From Dehalococcoidia bacterium (lineage in GTDB: Bacteria > Chloroflexota > Dehalococcoidia > Dehalococcoidales > Fen-1064), in the NCBI GenBank assembly GCA_011170375.1, contig DUEV01000011.1, positions 1 to 62,142 of the forward strand: a DNA stretch of 62,142 nt. Direction: 5' to 3'. The translations under genes were made by a program, and so were the position numbers. The notes below the pieces were generated by a model that searched no databases, was not told the DNA's origin, and saw only the letters and a program-made list of their open reading frames with translations. Positions within the stretch are counted from its first letter, which is position 1; every line of letters starts with the position of its first letter. Shown here in pieces: positions 1-7,649 of this stretch.

Positions 1-99
1 CCGTCTCCCTCTGATGTAACTGCCACTGCCCAGGCCAAGGTGGACAAGAAACGCGCCAAAGCCGAGGCCAAAAGAGTCAAGAAGGAGGGGAAGGGGTAG
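1..99 (+). CDS. C-terminal tail of a Lys/Ala-rich protein (partial)
   Basis: An open frame runs from the first base to a TAG at 97-99. It encodes 32 residues that are strongly basic, with alternating Lys, Arg and Ala. The upstream part lies outside the window, so the protein cannot be identified. A basic, low-complexity tail like this is common at the ends of ribosomal, nucleic-acid-binding or translation-related proteins, but nothing here decides the family. A terminator-like hairpin follows about 30 bp later, which fits a real gene end. Confidence 0.5.
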   Translation, partial: PSPSDVTATAQAKVDKKRAKAEAKRVKKEGKG

Positions 100-120
100 G
101 TGATTGATATGAGAACAGAG

Positions 121-225
121 GAGAGTTTAAGAGAGGGCGTCAGCCCTCTCTTTTCTTTTCTTCCCCCTCTCCTTTGAAGGAGGAGGGGATCGAGGGGGAT
201 GGGGGATAAAAGGGGGTGGGGCCTC
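121..225 (+). terminator. Terminator-type repeat (family A, copy 1)
   Basis: The stem GAGAGGGC (131-138) pairs with GCCCTCTC (143-150) around a 4-nt loop and is followed by TTTT, as in an intrinsic terminator. A second C/G-rich segment follows at about 160-220. The same bipartite layout recurs after other genes near 495, 3052, 4400, 19285, 23491 (reverse) and 40672, so it is a dispersed terminator-like repeat. This copy probably ends the partial upstream gene. Confidence 0.65.
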
Positions 226-264
226 CACCAGTGAAAGGCTTCGGCTGATACATTCGGTCATCAG

Positions 265-520
265 AAATCAAGGGAGACACCCCCTTGAAATCCCCCCTGC
301 CTTCGCCGGAGCGGCTTGCCTTCGCTGAAGCTTTAGCGCAAGCAGGCTACGCGCAGGCAGGCGCCAGAGGGGTTACACCCCTCTGGATACCCCAAAACGG
401 TGAAAGGGCAGTCTTCAGGCAGGGTCGTTTGCACCTTAGATGGTGCCGTGCTATTTTGGCAAGCTTGGGCAGTGAATATCGGCAGAGAGTTTAAGAGAGG
501 GTGTCAGCCCTCTCTTTTTA
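265..520 (+). repeat. Dispersed intergenic repeat (family B, copy 1) with terminator hairpin
   Basis: About 250 bp of non-coding sequence that is closely matched at about 19115-19310 and more weakly at 2945-3075. Shared blocks are a CCCCAAAACGGTGA box (near 391), a CAGGCAGGGTCGTTTGCACC box (near 418-437), a GGTGCCGTG box (near 442) and the closing GAGAGGG/CCCTCTC hairpin (495-514) with a T tract. This copy has an extra GC-rich insert (about 296-360) that can form hairpins. The 69-codon open frame inside it is not convincing as a gene. Confidence 0.65.
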
Positions 521-834
521 CATATTCCCCTTTCCTCAGATGTGGAATCTAAGCAAATAATCATCTCAATTATATTGATTAGACCATTAGATTATTGTTG
601 CTAATGTGACAAAAATCGCTTACGAATGGTGTCCGAGCCAATAAAGTATTAGTAAGGCATGATTAAGACAGGAGGTATTTGTAATCGTAACAGGGAAAAA
701 TTAGGTGAGAAATATCATCACAGTGTCTCTGGTAACCAGGTAACAGTTTTACTCAAGTAAATAGAGTGGAATTAGTATGCTGTGGTGAATACGTATAGAA
801 AATCACCAAGGCAAATTAAAGGAGGAATACATTC
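521..834 (+). promoter_or_regulatory. Leader region of cooS
   Basis: This AT-rich stretch without a gene separates the repeat from cooS. It must hold the cooS promoter, but I cannot pick one -35/-10 pair with confidence. No CooA-type TGTCA-N6-TGACA dyad is visible; only a single TGTGACA half-like site occurs near 605. A strong Shine-Dalgarno sequence (AAAGGAGGA, about 821-829) lies 7-8 nt before the cooS ATG and fixes that start. Confidence 0.35.
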
Positions 835-2802
835 ATGGTAGACAAAGAACATAAGAGTATTGACCAGGCAGCTATTGAAATGATCGAAAAAGCTGAGAAG
901 GAGGACGTACGAACGGTCTTTGACAGGGCTGAGCAGATGAAGCCCTGCCCGATTGGTGGCGAGGGCAGTTGTTGCAGTAACTGCGCTATGGGCCCTTGCC
1001 GCGTGCCCCTTCCCAAGAACAAGGAGGAAACGCCTGAGGAGCATGCCAAGAGAACCGGCGTCTGTGGAGCTACCGCAGAGACTATCGCCGCACGCAACTT
1101 TGTCAGGAAGATTGCGGCTGGGGCGGCAGCCCACAGTGACCACGGTCGCAAAGTTGTCGAAGCGTTCAAATTGATGGCCGAAGGGAAAGCCAAAGACTTC
1201 GAGGTAAAAGATGAACAGAAGCTGCTAAAGCTAGCCCTTGACCTCGGAGTCACGATAGGTGACCGCAGCAATCAGGAAATCGCTCTGGACATTGCCAAGA
1301 TGTGTGAGACAGAGTTTGGTAAGCAGGAAGGCGACCTTCTCTTTGCTCGCCTGGCCCCTCTGAAAAGGCAGGAAATTTGGCGACAGCAGGATGTCTACCC
1401 TCGCGGTATTGACCGCGAAGTTGTTGAACTGATGCATCGTACTCACATGGGCGTAGACCAGGACTACAAAAACCTGATGAAGCAGGGCACACGCTGTGCG
1501 CTGGCAGACGGCTGGGGTGGTAGTATGATTGCCACCGAACTACAGGACTGCATGTTCGGTACGCCTTCTCCAGTTCTCAGTGAGATTAATCTGGGTGTAT
1601 TGAAAGAGGATATGGTAAACCTGATTATCCACGGCCACGAGCCAGCATTGGCTGAAATGCTGGCGGTGGTGAGTCAGGACCCTGAAATCATCAAATACGC
1701 TGAGTCCAAGGGAGCCAAGGGTATCAACCTGGCTGGTATGTGCTGTACCGCCAACGAAATACTGATGCGCCATGGTGTTCCCATCGCTGGTAATTTTTTG
1801 CAGCAGGAGCTAGCTATTATCACCGGTGCTTTGGACGCTATGGTAGTTGACGTCCAGTGCATCATGCAGGGATTGGCCGACGTCGCCAAGTGCTTCCACA
1901 CCAAACTTATCACAACCGACGAGCGTGCCCACATCACCGGGTCTACTTTTATGCGCTTCGATGAGCAGAATGCCAGAGAATCGGCCGAGGCCATCGTCAG
2001 AGCGGCCATTGAGAATTTCCCCAATCGCGATAAAAATGTCCGCATTCCCCGGGTGAAGACTCCGGTGGTAGCCGGCTTTTCCCATGAGACAATTAACTAT
2101 TTACTTGGTGGGCTTTTCCGTGCCTCTTATCGACCTCTGAATGACAATATTATTAACGGTCGTATCCGGGGAGTAGCGGGAGTAGTCGGCTGTAATAATG
2201 CCCGCACCACTCATGACGGTGACCATATCGCCATGATTAAAGAACTCATCAAGAACGACGTTCTGGTGCTTACGACTGGTTGTGGAGCCATGGCAGCGGC
2301 TAAGGCTGGCCTCATGGTACCGGAGGCAGCCAAAGAGTTCTGCGGTCCTGGCCTGGCTGAGGTCTGCGAAACAGTGGGTATTCCGCCGGTACTGCACATG
2401 GGCTCCTGTGTCGACAATGCCCGTATCCTGATTGCGGCGTCGGCCATGGTCAAGGACGGCGGTCTGGGAGATGATATCAGTGACCTGCCCGCCGCTGGCG
2501 CTGCTCCTGAATGGATGAGCGAAAAGGCTATCTCCATCGGCCAGTACTTCGTCGGTTCAGGTGTATACACTGTCTTCGGCACTACCTGGCCGACGACCGG
2601 CAGCAAAGAGCTGACCGACTATTTATTCAATGGCTTCGAAGAGCAGTATGGTGGCAAGTGGGACTTTGAGCCTGACCCCATCAAGGCGGCTCACAAAATG
2701 ATTGAGCACATCGACAAGAAACGTAAGGCCCTCGGCATAGATAAGGCCAGAGAGAGGGTGCTGTATGATATGGAGATGAGACGCCAACTTGATGCCGTCT
2801 AA
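835..2802 (+). CDS. cooS: Anaerobic Ni-Fe carbon monoxide dehydrogenase catalytic subunit
   Basis: This cytoplasmic enzyme interconverts CO and CO2 with low-potential electrons, the CO-handling step of acetyl-CoA pathway or CO-oxidising metabolism. The 655 residues are full length. Cys38 and Cys46 match the cluster D ligands, and Cys47, Cys50, Cys55 and a Cys near 73 match cluster B. C-cluster ligands are all recognisable: a His in IIHGHEPA, then Cys in GMCCTANE, VDVQCIMQG, GVVGCNNAR, LTTGCGAMA and HMGSCVDNA. The ATG follows AAAGGAGGA. No cooC (Ni insertion), cooF (ferredoxin) or acetyl-CoA synthase gene lies nearby, so its partners must be encoded elsewhere. The family call is secure; whether it works with acetyl-CoA synthase or alone is open. 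Confidence 0.97.
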   Translation: MVDKEHKSIDQAAIEMIEKAEKEDVRTVFDRAEQMKPCPIGGEGSCCSNCAMGPCRVPLPKNKEETPEEHAKRTGVCGATAETIAARNFVRKIAAGAAAHSDHGRKVVEAFKLMAEGKAKDFEVKDEQKLLKLALDLGVTIGDRSNQEIALDIAKMCETEFGKQEGDLLFARLAPLKRQEIWRQQDVYPRGIDREVVELMHRTHMGVDQDYKNLMKQGTRCALADGWGGSMIATELQDCMFGTPSPVLSEINLGVLKEDMVNLIIHGHEPALAEMLAVVSQDPEIIKYAESKGAKGINLAGMCCTANEILMRHGVPIAGNFLQQELAIITGALDAMVVDVQCIMQGLADVAKCFHTKLITTDERAHITGSTFMRFDEQNARESAEAIVRAAIENFPNRDKNVRIPRVKTPVVAGFSHETINYLLGGLFRASYRPLNDNIINGRIRGVAGVVGCNNARTTHDGDHIAMIKELIKNDVLVLTTGCGAMAAAKAGLMVPEAAKEFCGPGLAEVCETVGIPPVLHMGSCVDNARILIAASAMVKDGGLGDDISDLPAAGAAPEWMSEKAISIGQYFVGSGVYTVFGTTWPTTGSKELTDYLFNGFEEQYGGKWDFEPDPIKAAHKMIEHIDKKRKALGIDKARERVLYDMEMRRQLDAV

Positions 2803-2944
2803 GACTATTATTAGGAATTCAGGGTAGAAAAAATTGAATAAGAAGTATGTTGCCTTAATGTTACGGTAGTAGTTGACATAATCAGCCCAATCATTTACAC
2901 TCTTACTCCTAACACTGGTCGAGGAAAAAGGCGAGACTGGCCTG

Positions 2945-3125
2945 CCCAAAGCGGTGAGAGGGCAGTCTTCAGGCAGGGGGTCGTTAGCACCTTGAGGGTA
3001 CCGTGATATGAGGGTTGGGCTTTAGTGAGAATTTATTAGTGGTGAGTCTAAGAGAGGGCGCTAGTCCTCTCTTTTCTTTTTCTTCCCCCTCTTATTTGAG
3101 GGAGAGAGGGACCAAGGGGGTGAGG
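2945..3125 (+). repeat. Dispersed intergenic repeats (families B and A) after cooS
   Basis: Positions 2948-3010 repeat the family B blocks (AAAGCGGTGAGAGG, then TTCAGGCAGGG-TCGTT, then GCACCTT and a GTACCGTG). At 3052-3071 is the family A hairpin, GAGAGGGC pairing with GTCCTCTC through one G-T pair, followed by TTTTCTTTTTC. The T-rich hairpin probably terminates cooS transcription. The block is more diverged than the copies at 265 and 19115. Confidence 0.6.
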
Positions 3126-3186
3126 TTACCACATAAATAGAGTATAATCTAATCCGAATTAACTATTCGGAAAGATAGAACGACTT

Positions 3187-3792
3187 ATGGGTAAAAACGT
3201 AGACCTTCGCACAGTGGCTCTGGAGACAAACTCGCCACTCTGGCAGATAAGCGAGTTAGAAGACGAACCAGTCCTTCAGGTTGTCGGTAACATGCCAACA
3301 ACTCAGAAGACTGGTACGGCGGCGTATCTGGACGAGGACCATGTCGGTAAAGTCGCCTTGATTGGCGAGGTCAAGCAGAATTACAAAATGCAGGCAGAGA
3401 TGCGCTTTCTTAAGTATCATCGGTCTCCCCAAAGCGGGGGGTGGTTCGGGTTTGTCATACGAGCCCAGGATGTATTGAACTACGAAATTATCTGGTTTAT
3501 GCCCAATGCGGAGACTGGAAATACCGTTGCTTGTGTCCCGGTGGCTCATGGTGTTGTGCCGTGGTGGACAGAAGCCTACGCAAGTCAGAAAAAGGGCGAC
3601 CCGCACATTCCCACCGATTCTTGGTTTCAGGCACGTGTAGATGTGATGGGTGACGAGTTTACTGTATATGTAGAAGACCAGCCTGTTTTCACGAAGAAAA
3701 TCACCTATTACCTTAAAGGCGGGCGTCCTGGCTTCTTCGTCGGTACCGCTACAGATGCGGCGTTCAGGCGAATTGTCATCGAAGACCTTTAA
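3187..3792 (+). CDS. Concanavalin/LamG-like beta-sandwich protein, function unknown
   Basis: The 201-residue protein has no signal peptide and no membrane segment. Its pattern is that of a jelly-roll lectin/glucanase-like domain: alternating beta strands, a GWFGFVIRAQD strand (about residues 80-90) and a C-terminal strand pair ending GRPGFFVGTATDAAFRRI, typical of LamG or DUF1080-like folds that bind carbohydrates. No catalytic residues can be assigned. The gene stands alone between cooS and a YdeI-family gene 23 bp downstream, and the two may be co-transcribed. The ribosome site before the ATG is weak (GGAAAG). Confidence 0.6.
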   Translation: MGKNVDLRTVALETNSPLWQISELEDEPVLQVVGNMPTTQKTGTAAYLDEDHVGKVALIGEVKQNYKMQAEMRFLKYHRSPQSGGWFGFVIRAQDVLNYEIIWFMPNAETGNTVACVPVAHGVVPWWTEAYASQKKGDPHIPTDSWFQARVDVMGDEFTVYVEDQPVFTKKITYYLKGGRPGFFVGTATDAAFRRIVIEDL

Positions 3793-3815
3793 AATAGAGT
3801 GATCAGAGGTATGTC

Positions 3816-4376
3816 ATGGACGAACAGGTTCTTTTTCCTGATAGAGAAGCATTCAGGAAATGGCTTATGGAGAACCATAGTGTCAGTAAAGGAGTATGGC
3901 TGGTTTTCGGAAAAGCCGGAAAACTGAAGACGCTTAGGGCAGATGAGGCCCTGGAAGAGGCCCTGTGTTTCGGCTGGATTGATGGACAGTTCAATAGCAT
4001 CGATGACACGAAGTATCTAAAGAAATTTACTCCGCGAAGAAAGGGCAGTAAATGGTCGGAGAAAAACAGGAATACAGCCGACAGGCTTATTGAGAACGGC
4101 AGAATGACTGAATATGGAATGACGGCTATTGAGCAGGCAAAGCGAGACGGGACGTGGGATACGCCGAAGCAGGAGCCAATCTCAGACAGTCAAATTGAGA
4201 TTTTAATCGGTGCTCTGCAGGGTGCTGAGCCGGCATTGTCCAATTTCATGAAAATGCCCCTCTCCGTCAGAAGGACCTATACTGCCCTGTATCTGGATGC
4301 CAGGAAGGAAGAAACCAGAATAAAACGTCTTGAGAGAATCATCGAGCGATTAAATGAAAACAAGAAACCTATGTAA
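3816..4376 (+). CDS. YdeI/OmpD-associated family protein
   Basis: The 186-residue soluble protein carries the YdeI/OmdA family hallmarks: the early FRKWLMENH segment, ALCFGWIDGQ (about residues 47-56), FTPRRKGSKWSEKN (about 68-81), and a helical C-terminal part ending in a basic ERIIERLNENKK stretch. Members occur widely in bacteria and have been linked to stress and antimicrobial peptide resistance, but the biochemical role is not settled. It lies 23 bp after the lectin-fold gene and is followed by a strong terminator. Confidence 0.8.
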   Translation: MDEQVLFPDREAFRKWLMENHSVSKGVWLVFGKAGKLKTLRADEALEEALCFGWIDGQFNSIDDTKYLKKFTPRRKGSKWSEKNRNTADRLIENGRMTEYGMTAIEQAKRDGTWDTPKQEPISDSQIEILIGALQGAEPALSNFMKMPLSVRRTYTALYLDARKEETRIKRLERIIERLNENKKPM

Positions 4377-4386
4377 GGATGTATTA

Positions 4387-4475
4387 ACAGAGAGTCTGAG
4401 AGAGGGCGCCAGCCCTCTCTTTTTTGATATTCCCCCTTCCCCACTGGGGAAGGGGGGCACAGGGGGGTGGGGCCT
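4387..4475 (+). terminator. Intrinsic terminator of the YdeI gene (family A repeat, copy 4)
   Basis: The stem GAGAGGGC (4400-4407) pairs with GCCCTCTC (4412-4419) around a GCCA loop and is followed by TTTTTT. A second hairpin-forming block, CCCTTCCCC-ACT-GGGGAAGGGG, follows at about 4434-4456. Both parts match the other family A copies. Confidence 0.75.
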
Positions 4476-4831
4476 TAAGATGGGACATGATAATATCCGG
4501 TCTCGCTTCTGAGTCCTTTATTCAAAGAGGTCATAAAATCACTCGTATATTGCCCCTGATATGCGGTGGTTTGAAACATTCATGACCCCCGGATTCAAAT
4601 GTTTAGACACGTCAGATAAGCCGATTTTGTTTACTTAGCCACCAATATTAGGTCGGAGGATGCCCCTTCCATCTTGGATAAGTAGGATAATATCAGGTAA
4701 CTATCCTGACTAAAGTCCCATTACTTTACTACCATGTACACTACAAAATGAAGAGAGCTTAATAGCAGAAGTACTATTTAGTAATAAAAATACTGTAATA
4801 GTTGAATAGATAAGAAAGGTGCTGCATAGAT
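4476..4831 (+). other. Gene-free stretch before the archaellum-like cluster
   Basis: No open frame of convincing quality is seen on either strand. The last 90 bp are AT-rich and should hold the promoter of the cluster. Short mirrored motifs occur near 4770-4800 (AGTACTATTTAGTAATA), but I see no clear operator. A weak ribosome site (GAAAGG) lies ahead of the next ATG. Confidence 0.3.
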
Positions 4832-5050
4832 ATGGATTGGGACGGGCAAGTCATAATGACAAGTAGTGACGTCGCTGACTTCCTAAAGATACAGGTCAAT
4901 TCCGTCAGGCGATGGAGTCGTACCGGAAAACTCAAAGGATACCGCCTGGGTGACCGCGGTGACTGGAGATACCTGAGGGGGGATGTACTTGCCTTTTTAA
5001 AGAGAAACAAGGTGTTGCCAAAAGAAGTAGTTGATGTTGGGACAAAATAA
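4832..5050 (+). CDS. Small excisionase/MerR-type helix-turn-helix protein
   Basis: The 72-residue protein is a single winged helix-turn-helix of the HTH_17 (excisionase-like) type: MTSSDVADFLKIQVNSVRRW as recognition helices, then GKLKGYRLGDRGDWRYLRGDVLAFL as wing and final helix. Such proteins bind DNA as stand-alone regulators or recombination directionality factors. No recombinase is adjacent; two archaellin genes follow, beginning 85 bp downstream on the same strand. A regulatory role for that cluster is therefore inferred from position only. Confidence 0.7.
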   Translation: MDWDGQVIMTSSDVADFLKIQVNSVRRWSRTGKLKGYRLGDRGDWRYLRGDVLAFLKRNKVLPKEVVDVGTK

Positions 5051-5134
5051 AGTTAGTAAATGCTTTACCAGCTATACCAGAGAGAGTAAAGACAAAAGAT
5101 ACACAAGCCGCACATTCGGCTAAAGGAAGACTCA

Positions 5135-5737
5135 ATGTTAAAGAAAATTCACCGGAATGAAAGAGGCATAACCGGACTTGAGACTGCAATTATCCTTATT
5201 GCATTTGTAGTAGTAGCCTCAGTATTTGCCTACACTGTACTGTCAGCCGGGATATTCTCCTCTCAAAAAGCGAAGGAGGCTATCTACTCAGGCCTGGAAG
5301 AGGTCAGGGCGTCAGTGTCTTTGAAGGGCAGCGTTGTGGCTGAAGACACTGATGCCGATGACGATATTGACCAGTTAGTATTCGTTGTTGCCTTAGCACT
5401 GGAAGGTGAGGCAATCGACTTTACGGCACCGACCGACGCTGATACCGACGGCATAGCTGACGACGATAGTCCTAATGTCGTCGTTATCTCGTATTCTGAC
5501 CAGACACAACGCATTGATGATATTAATTGGAGTTTCGCACCTCTCGGCAAGGATGACGGCGACTCCCTGCTGGAGCCGGGAGAGCAGTATGAAATTACCG
5601 TTGACCTGAGTGCCATGGATGGTGATATCGTCACTTATACCACATTCATGATCGAGGTTAAGCCACCAAACGGTAGCGTGCTCATGATAGAGAAGACGAC
5701 CGGAGGGGTCATCGATGACGTCATGATTCTTGGCTAA
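5135..5737 (+). CDS. Archaellin (archaeal-type flagellin), paralog 1
   Basis: The 200-residue protein starts with a short basic class III signal peptide (MLKKIHRNERG), probably cut after Gly11. A long hydrophobic helix follows (GLETAIILIAFVVVASVFAY), then LSAGIFSSQKAKEAI. This is the hallmark N terminus of archaellins, which polymerise into a helical filament through that helix; the remainder (about residues 55-200) is an acidic beta-rich outer domain with many Asp. The next gene encodes a paralog almost identical over the first 45 residues but different afterwards. An ArlH-type ATPase gene follows. Bacterial type IV pilins have a different N terminus (F-T-L-I-E), so the archaellin call is preferred. 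Confidence 0.85.
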   Translation: MLKKIHRNERGITGLETAIILIAFVVVASVFAYTVLSAGIFSSQKAKEAIYSGLEEVRASVSLKGSVVAEDTDADDDIDQLVFVVALALEGEAIDFTAPTDADTDGIADDDSPNVVVISYSDQTQRIDDINWSFAPLGKDDGDSLLEPGEQYEITVDLSAMDGDIVTYTTFMIEVKPPNGSVLMIEKTTGGVIDDVMILG

Positions 5738-5780
5738 GAATCGGTGACACTGCACCTGAGGCTAACCAAAGGAGATATAA

Positions 5781-6455
5781 ATGCTGAAGATAATGAGGAT
5801 AATGCACCGGAATGAGAGAGGTATTACCGGACTCGAGACTGCTATTATCTTGATTGCATTCGTAGTAGTTGCTTCGGTTTTTGCTTATACCGTGCTGTCC
5901 GCCGGTATATTTTCCTCTCAAAAAGCGAAGGAGGCTATCTACTCCGGCCTGGACGAATCAACCTCTTCCATGGAGCCGAGGGGAGGTGTGACGGCTTATT
6001 CGGGTACGGTCGGAGCTACCGAGACCGTAGTCAAGGTATCTTTCACCGTAACGACAGCCCTGCCCGGTTACGCTGCAGACCTTACTCCTCCGTATACTGC
6101 TAGTGATACAGATTTAACAGGCAGCGGCATGCAGAATGTCTGCCTCGTCTCATATATCGATGATAGCCAACTAATCATGGATACTGCCTGGACAGTGGAT
6201 TTCATCGGCAAGAATAACGGTGACTATCTGCTCGATGCTGATGAGCAGGCGGTAATAACAGTCTGGCTGGCAGACTATGCGGCTTCATCATATGCCACAG
6301 GTATTGATGAAACCGATCCATTTATTGATGCTGAAGAGGATATGCTCAGTGTATACGATACGTTCACCATGGAGGTTCGTGGTGAGAAAGGCGCTATCCT
6401 GTGCATGGAGCGCACCGTACCCGGTCGGTTCGATGTAGTGATGAATCTTAATTAG
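5781..6455 (+). CDS. Archaellin (archaeal-type flagellin), paralog 2
   Basis: The 224-residue paralog of the preceding gene lies 43 bp downstream with a good ribosome site (AAAGGAGAT). Its leader is longer (MLKIMRIMHRNERG) and an internal Met just before HRNERG could be the true start. The N-terminal helix matches paralog 1 almost residue for residue (GITGLETAIILIAFVVVAS) although many third codon positions differ, a sign of purifying selection. The outer domain is unrelated in sequence and slightly larger. Two subunit types may build different filament sections or allow surface variation; that is inference. Confidence 0.85.
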   Translation: MLKIMRIMHRNERGITGLETAIILIAFVVVASVFAYTVLSAGIFSSQKAKEAIYSGLDESTSSMEPRGGVTAYSGTVGATETVVKVSFTVTTALPGYAADLTPPYTASDTDLTGSGMQNVCLVSYIDDSQLIMDTAWTVDFIGKNNGDYLLDADEQAVITVWLADYAASSYATGIDETDPFIDAEEDMLSVYDTFTMEVRGEKGAILCMERTVPGRFDVVMNLN

Positions 6456-6667
6456 ATTTAGATGGAGGAACGGTCCCATCAATATTTTCAACCTCCTTCT
6501 TTTTCCACACTAGCCGCTTCTCGTACCACTATCTTTACGCTCGGCGATAGGCGTACAACCCTGTTATTCAACGTTCAAGGAATATTCGAAAGGTGAGTAC
6601 CGGACTACTGCATACGCCCTAGCAGGGGTGACTGTTTCATTACAGCCTCAGCAGAAGGAGAGTTCAT
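6456..6667 (+). other. Intergenic gap inside the archaellum-like cluster
   Basis: The 212 bp between the second archaellin and arlH hold no convincing gene. A pyrimidine-rich run (CCTCCTTCTTTTT, about 6491-6503) lies shortly after the archaellin stop and may act in termination. The last bases hold AGAAGGAGAG, the ribosome site of arlH. Confidence 0.3.
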
Positions 6668-7375
6668 ATGGAGAAGCTGTCGACAGATATCGGTCTAGTC
6701 TCTACCGGAAATGATGAGCTTGACAAGAAAATGGGGGGAGGGATACCACCTAGCTCTCTCAGCTTAATCGAGGGACAGCCAGATTCAGGAAAGTCCGTAC
6801 TATCACAGCAGATGATATGGGGTTCTCTCAGAAATGGATACAAGGTAGCCGTCTTCACCACGGAGAACTCTATGAGGAGCCTCATCACACAGATGGAGAG
6901 CCTGAATCTTAGTATCCTGGATTATTACCTGCTTTCCAAACTACATATCTATCCTATAGATGCCAAGAGGTCAGCGGGCAGCATGAATACTGGATTGGTT
7001 CCCATGATCCAAAATTGTGCCTCGGAAGGCTTCAACCTGGTGATTGTTGACTCTATTACTTACTATGCCACTCATGTCGGTATTACTGACCTGATTACCT
7101 TTTTCGAGGACATGAAAGCTCTGACGAGTAAAGGACTGAGTATCGTTTGCAACACTCACTCCTATGCCTTTGATGAGAGTACACTTATCAGGATAGGAGC
7201 CATGTGTGACGCTCATCTTAGGCTACGCATAGAGACCATGGGGACCAAGTTGACCAAAATACTGGAGGTAGCCAAGATACGTGGCGCTACTCAGAAGACA
7301 GGCAACGTAATCACGTTTGACGTCGAACCAAATTGGGGCATCAAGGTTATACCATATGCCAAGGCGAGGGCCTAG
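6668..7375 (+). CDS. arlH: ArlH/FlaH-type RecA-fold ATPase of the archaellum motor
   Basis: The 235-residue protein has a KaiC/RecA-type fold. It opens with STGNDELDKKMGGGIP, as in archaeal FlaH, followed by Walker A GQPDSGKS (36-43), TTENSMRSL (64-72) and Walker B LVIVDS (124-129), with conserved ETMGTKLTKILEVAKIRGA near the end. ArlH is the ATP-binding regulatory subunit of the archaellum motor, working with the ATPase ArlI and the membrane platform ArlJ. Neither of those is found here. The two archaellin genes directly upstream support the assignment. A different KaiC-like ATPase is the main alternative. Confidence 0.8.
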   Translation: MEKLSTDIGLVSTGNDELDKKMGGGIPPSSLSLIEGQPDSGKSVLSQQMIWGSLRNGYKVAVFTTENSMRSLITQMESLNLSILDYYLLSKLHIYPIDAKRSAGSMNTGLVPMIQNCASEGFNLVIVDSITYYATHVGITDLITFFEDMKALTSKGLSIVCNTHSYAFDESTLIRIGAMCDAHLRLRIETMGTKLTKILEVAKIRGATQKTGNVITFDVEPNWGIKVIPYAKARA

Positions 7376-7649
7376 AAGCAGCCACACTTCCCTAATGCTT
7401 AGACAAAGTATTTACCCTCAGATAGTGTATGAACTGTTGGGCCATGCCATTATCCAAATCACTCTTTACGCATATAGTCACGTTACCCCGAGGGCCGCTC
7501 CAACTGTCCTCACTAATACGTATAATTGCACTTAAACGCTGGGATTTGCCTGAGGTAAGGTTTGCTTTTCCGGTTATAGAATTGGCCGAATCGCATATGG
7601 CCGGCGCGGTAGCCTGCTAGACACGTGAAAGGAAGGACATCATAGTAGG
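7376..7649. other. Gene-free stretch after arlH
   Basis: About 270 bp between two convergent genes. Short open frames here have no recognisable features or ribosome sites and partly overlap arlH. No clear terminator hairpin with a T tract was found. The stretch may hold decayed remnants of further archaellum genes, but nothing in the sequence shows that. Confidence 0.3.

Noticed and set aside
285-494. 69-codon open frame on the plus strand
   Set aside because: It lies entirely inside the dispersed family B repeat, has no ribosome site and no homologous frame in the copy at 19115.
816-2606. Several open frames antisense to cooS
   Set aside because: They mirror a strongly conserved gene and have no features of their own.
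4832-5050. Excisionase of a second mobile element
   Set aside because: No recombinase, att repeat or other element gene lies nearby; a regulator of the adjacent cluster is as likely.
7317-7620. Two short plus-strand frames after arlH
   Set aside because: They overlap arlH or lack ribosome sites, and the products resemble nothing.
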